A DNA stretch of 64,000 nucleotides, from the NCBI GenBank assembly GCA_002069765.1, contig MWBZ01000003.1:1-64000 (forward strand). Direction: 5' to 3'. This DNA is from a bacterium ADurb.Bin243 (GTDB lineage Bacteria; Muiribacteriota; UBA9980). Both the position numbers and the translations under genes were made by a program. Under the pieces are notes generated by a model. The model was given only the letters and a program-made list of their open reading frames with translations. It was not told the origin of the DNA and made no database searches. Positions 62,316 to 64,000 of the stretch are shown piece by piece. Within the stretch, counting starts at the first letter, position 1, and each line of letters opens with the position of its first letter.

Positions 62316-63245
62316 ATGAACGATTGCTCAAAACCGGCCGGAACACGGCCGCACGAAATAAACGCGTTTTTATTCGCGATATTACTGGTATATTCTCTGG
62401 TCCTGCACGCTTCGGCAGTAGCGGCTTTCAGCTTATATTTAGAAAGACGGCCGGAATGCCTCGAGCTTTCGGGCAAGCTTAAAATACCATATTCGCCGAT
62501 CGTTTCGCTTACGGGCAGGAAAGGCAACACATACGACAGGTCAAAAATTAACGCGAAGATCGCCGGGACGCCTAAACCTGCCTTTGATCTGAAGGACAAA
62601 ATAAATTCGACGCGCGCAAAAATAGAAATTATGTTCGAAAAATTCAAGCCCGTCCCGCAGGCCGAACCCGAGAAAGCCGCCATAAAAAGCTCGCAGGCCG
62701 CTAAAGCGGCGGTTAAAAATCCCCAAAAGCGCAGGCCGGCCGTTTTAAAAGAAAAGGCTTACCGGGCCGCGGCGGTATCTAACGCGGACGAAAGCGCCGA
62801 AACGCGGACGGCGGAAAACGGCTCGTCCGGCCCGTCCGGCGACCCGGCGAACGCCGGCGCGGAAAAAGTTTTCGGCAATATGTCGGGAAACGATACCGAA
62901 GGCGAAAAACTCGCGGGCGCGCCGCACGGCGAGGCTGACGCCGCCATAGAAGCGTCGAAGATCGATATTTTCAAATCCGTCGTAAGGGAAAAAATAATGA
63001 GCAACGTCAGATATCCCGAGCGCTGCCGCAGGTTCGAGGCCGAAGGCACAGTCCGGCTGAAGTTCGAGATAACGCCGGGCGGCGGTATCGGAGGCATCGA
63101 GGTCGCCGATTCGTCAGGCTGCGAAGAGATCGACGAAGCGGCCGTCGAAGCGGTAAAGGCCGCGAGGCCGTTCACGCCTTTCCCTGACGGAGTCAATAAG
63201 AATATAGCATTTTCAATTCCACTCAATTATAAATTAAGGAGATGA
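62316..63245 (+). CDS. tonB: TonB energy transducer
   Basis: The 309-residue protein has one N-terminal membrane helix (about 14-40), a long disordered linker rich in Lys, Ala and Glu (with some Pro) and a C-terminal TonB domain of about 90 residues. That domain includes VREKIMSNVRYPERCRR, GTVRLKFEITPGG and ARPFTPFPDG. It spans the periplasm and carries energy from ExbBD to the receptors at both ends of this region. The linker is Ala/Glu/Lys-rich rather than the classical Pro-Glu/Pro-Lys repeats. GAGG precedes the ATG. Confidence 0.92.
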   Translation: MNDCSKPAGTRPHEINAFLFAILLVYSLVLHASAVAAFSLYLERRPECLELSGKLKIPYSPIVSLTGRKGNTYDRSKINAKIAGTPKPAFDLKDKINSTRAKIEIMFEKFKPVPQAEPEKAAIKSSQAAKAAVKNPQKRRPAVLKEKAYRAAAVSNADESAETRTAENGSSGPSGDPANAGAEKVFGNMSGNDTEGEKLAGAPHGEADAAIEASKIDIFKSVVREKIMSNVRYPERCRRFEAEGTVRLKFEITPGGGIGGIEVADSSGCEEIDEAAVEAVKAARPFTPFPDGVNKNIAFSIPLNYKLRR

Positions 63246-63251
63246 TGAAAG

Positions 63252-64000
63252 TTGGAGTTTATCAAAAAGTTCGAATTCACAAGCAGGCACGGTTTCGTCA
63301 AAACAGCGGCCGTTAAATTGGCCGCCGCATTTTTCGTTCTGGCCTTCGCCGCCGGCACGGTTCCGGCCGCAGCGGCCGAATGGAAAAATGGGGCGATCAA
63401 AAACGACAGAGCCATCGAACTCAATCCCATTTCAGTTATGGGCGAAAAGATCTACGATCCAATCGCCGAACCGACAGCCGTTCCCCTGAATAACTCGACA
63501 TTCACCGAATCCATAGACAGAAAAGCCATAGAGCTTCGCAATCCGTTCACCGCTACGGAACTCATATCGTTTATAAGCCCTTCAGTTTTAAGAAGCAACC
63601 AGAACCGAAAATATAGAAGTTTCTTCGATATAAGAGGCAGCAAGGTTTCCCTTATACTCGACGGTTTCGTCGTGCAGGACGGCAGTTCAAATTCCGGTAT
63701 GCGAGGCGACGACAGGCTGCTCGAATTTTTAAACCCGGACATCATAGAATCGGTCGAGGTTATGAAAGATTCTACTGCGCTTATTTACGGCGGCGCGAAG
63801 GGCGGCACTATTTACATCAGAACGAGAAAGCCCGAAAAAAAACATAACCGCCTGAAACTCGAACTCGGCACGTTCGGCGAATTCACTACTAAACTTAGCT
63901 TAACCGATATTATCGATAAAAAGTCGGCCTACTTCGCGGCGTTCAACCATAGAAAATTCGACGGCCCGGACGGCAAAAACGCCGCTTTTAACGACACCGG
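63252..64000 (+). CDS. TonB-dependent outer membrane receptor 2 (5' part only)
   Basis: About 249 codons are visible; the gene runs off the right edge. An in-frame TGA at 63246 makes the TTG at 63252 the first possible start, with AAGGAG about 10 nt upstream. The product has a basic N-terminus, a hydrophobic signal sequence (cleavage near PAAAA-EW), a TonB-box-like IELNPISVMG and a plug domain with SFFDIRGSKVSLILDGFVV and IIESVEVMKDSTALIYGGAKGGTIYIRT. The start of the barrel follows. It is the last visible gene of the exbB-exbD-tonB operon and a second receptor for the same energiser. Confidence 0.9.
   Translation, partial: MEFIKKFEFTSRHGFVKTAAVKLAAAFFVLAFAAGTVPAAAAEWKNGAIKNDRAIELNPISVMGEKIYDPIAEPTAVPLNNSTFTESIDRKAIELRNPFTATELISFISPSVLRSNQNRKYRSFFDIRGSKVSLILDGFVVQDGSSNSGMRGDDRLLEFLNPDIIESVEVMKDSTALIYGGAKGGTIYIRTRKPEKKHNRLKLELGTFGEFTTKLSLTDIIDKKSAYFAAFNHRKFDGPDGKNAAFNDT

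Noticed and set aside
62759-63226. Minus-strand 155-codon ORF over tonB
   Set aside because: It is antisense to the TonB C-terminal domain and has no domain or ribosome site.

Overview
The window looks like a chromosomal segment of a diderm, probably anaerobic or fermentative bacterium of moderate GC. The outer membrane is implied by two TonB-dependent receptors and an ExbB-ExbD-TonB energiser. Fermentation is implied by an adjacent phosphotransbutyrylase/butyrate kinase pair and a membrane polyferredoxin. The mix of a giant modular secreted protein, hybrid kinases, eroded toxin-antitoxin genes and TTG/GTG starts recalls genomes of poorly cultivated candidate phyla (for example Wallbacteria, Riflebacteria or Omnitrophota-like lineages), but nothing here fixes the taxon.

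Layout. 1-4148 (minus): an envelope operon with a two-headed GT4 glycosyltransferase, a polyprenyl-phosphate sugar-1-phosphate transferase and the 5' end of ftsY. 4259-6450 (plus): a strong promoter, then a Cys-rich secreted protein, a polyferredoxin, a membrane-anchored protein with a one-cysteine HMA-like fold and a small membrane protein. 6477-8535 (plus): ptb-buk, closed by a bidirectional terminator. 8655-46727 (minus): one reading frame of about 36.9 kb encoding a 12,310-residue exported protein, followed by a pseudopilin-like gene and a small hypothetical gene. 46728-49271: the giant gene's upstream region, a small graveyard of toxin-antitoxin-like genes (DUF4160, DUF2442 and DUF5615 remnants around an intact DUF433 gene) and an AAA/DUF4143 ATPase gene preceded by an 18-bp perfect inverted repeat. 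49272-53850: a large cytosolic hybrid histidine kinase (minus), divergent from DUF454 and methyltransferase genes (plus). 53861-64000: a metal/chelate uptake island made of a TonB receptor, a FecB-FecCD-FecE type ABC transporter, a Cys-rich 50-residue ORF, a second methyltransferase, an FmdE-family protein, ExbB-ExbD-TonB and the start of a second TonB receptor.

How the genes may work together. The giant protein has a signal peptide, PA14, LamG, Ig/FnIII-like, jelly-roll, TolB-like, NHL and sialidase-like propeller regions. A ~120-residue module recurs six times in its second half, several times directly after a propeller. It has no recognised C-terminal anchor, so the pseudopilin-like protein encoded next to it is the obvious candidate partner. 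In the uptake island the receptors, energiser and ABC transporter form a complete route across both membranes. The two methyltransferases, the FmdE protein and the small Cys-rich ORF are the unexplained parts and suggest processing of an unidentified metal chelate. Near-consensus sigma70-type promoters can be read in front of most operons.
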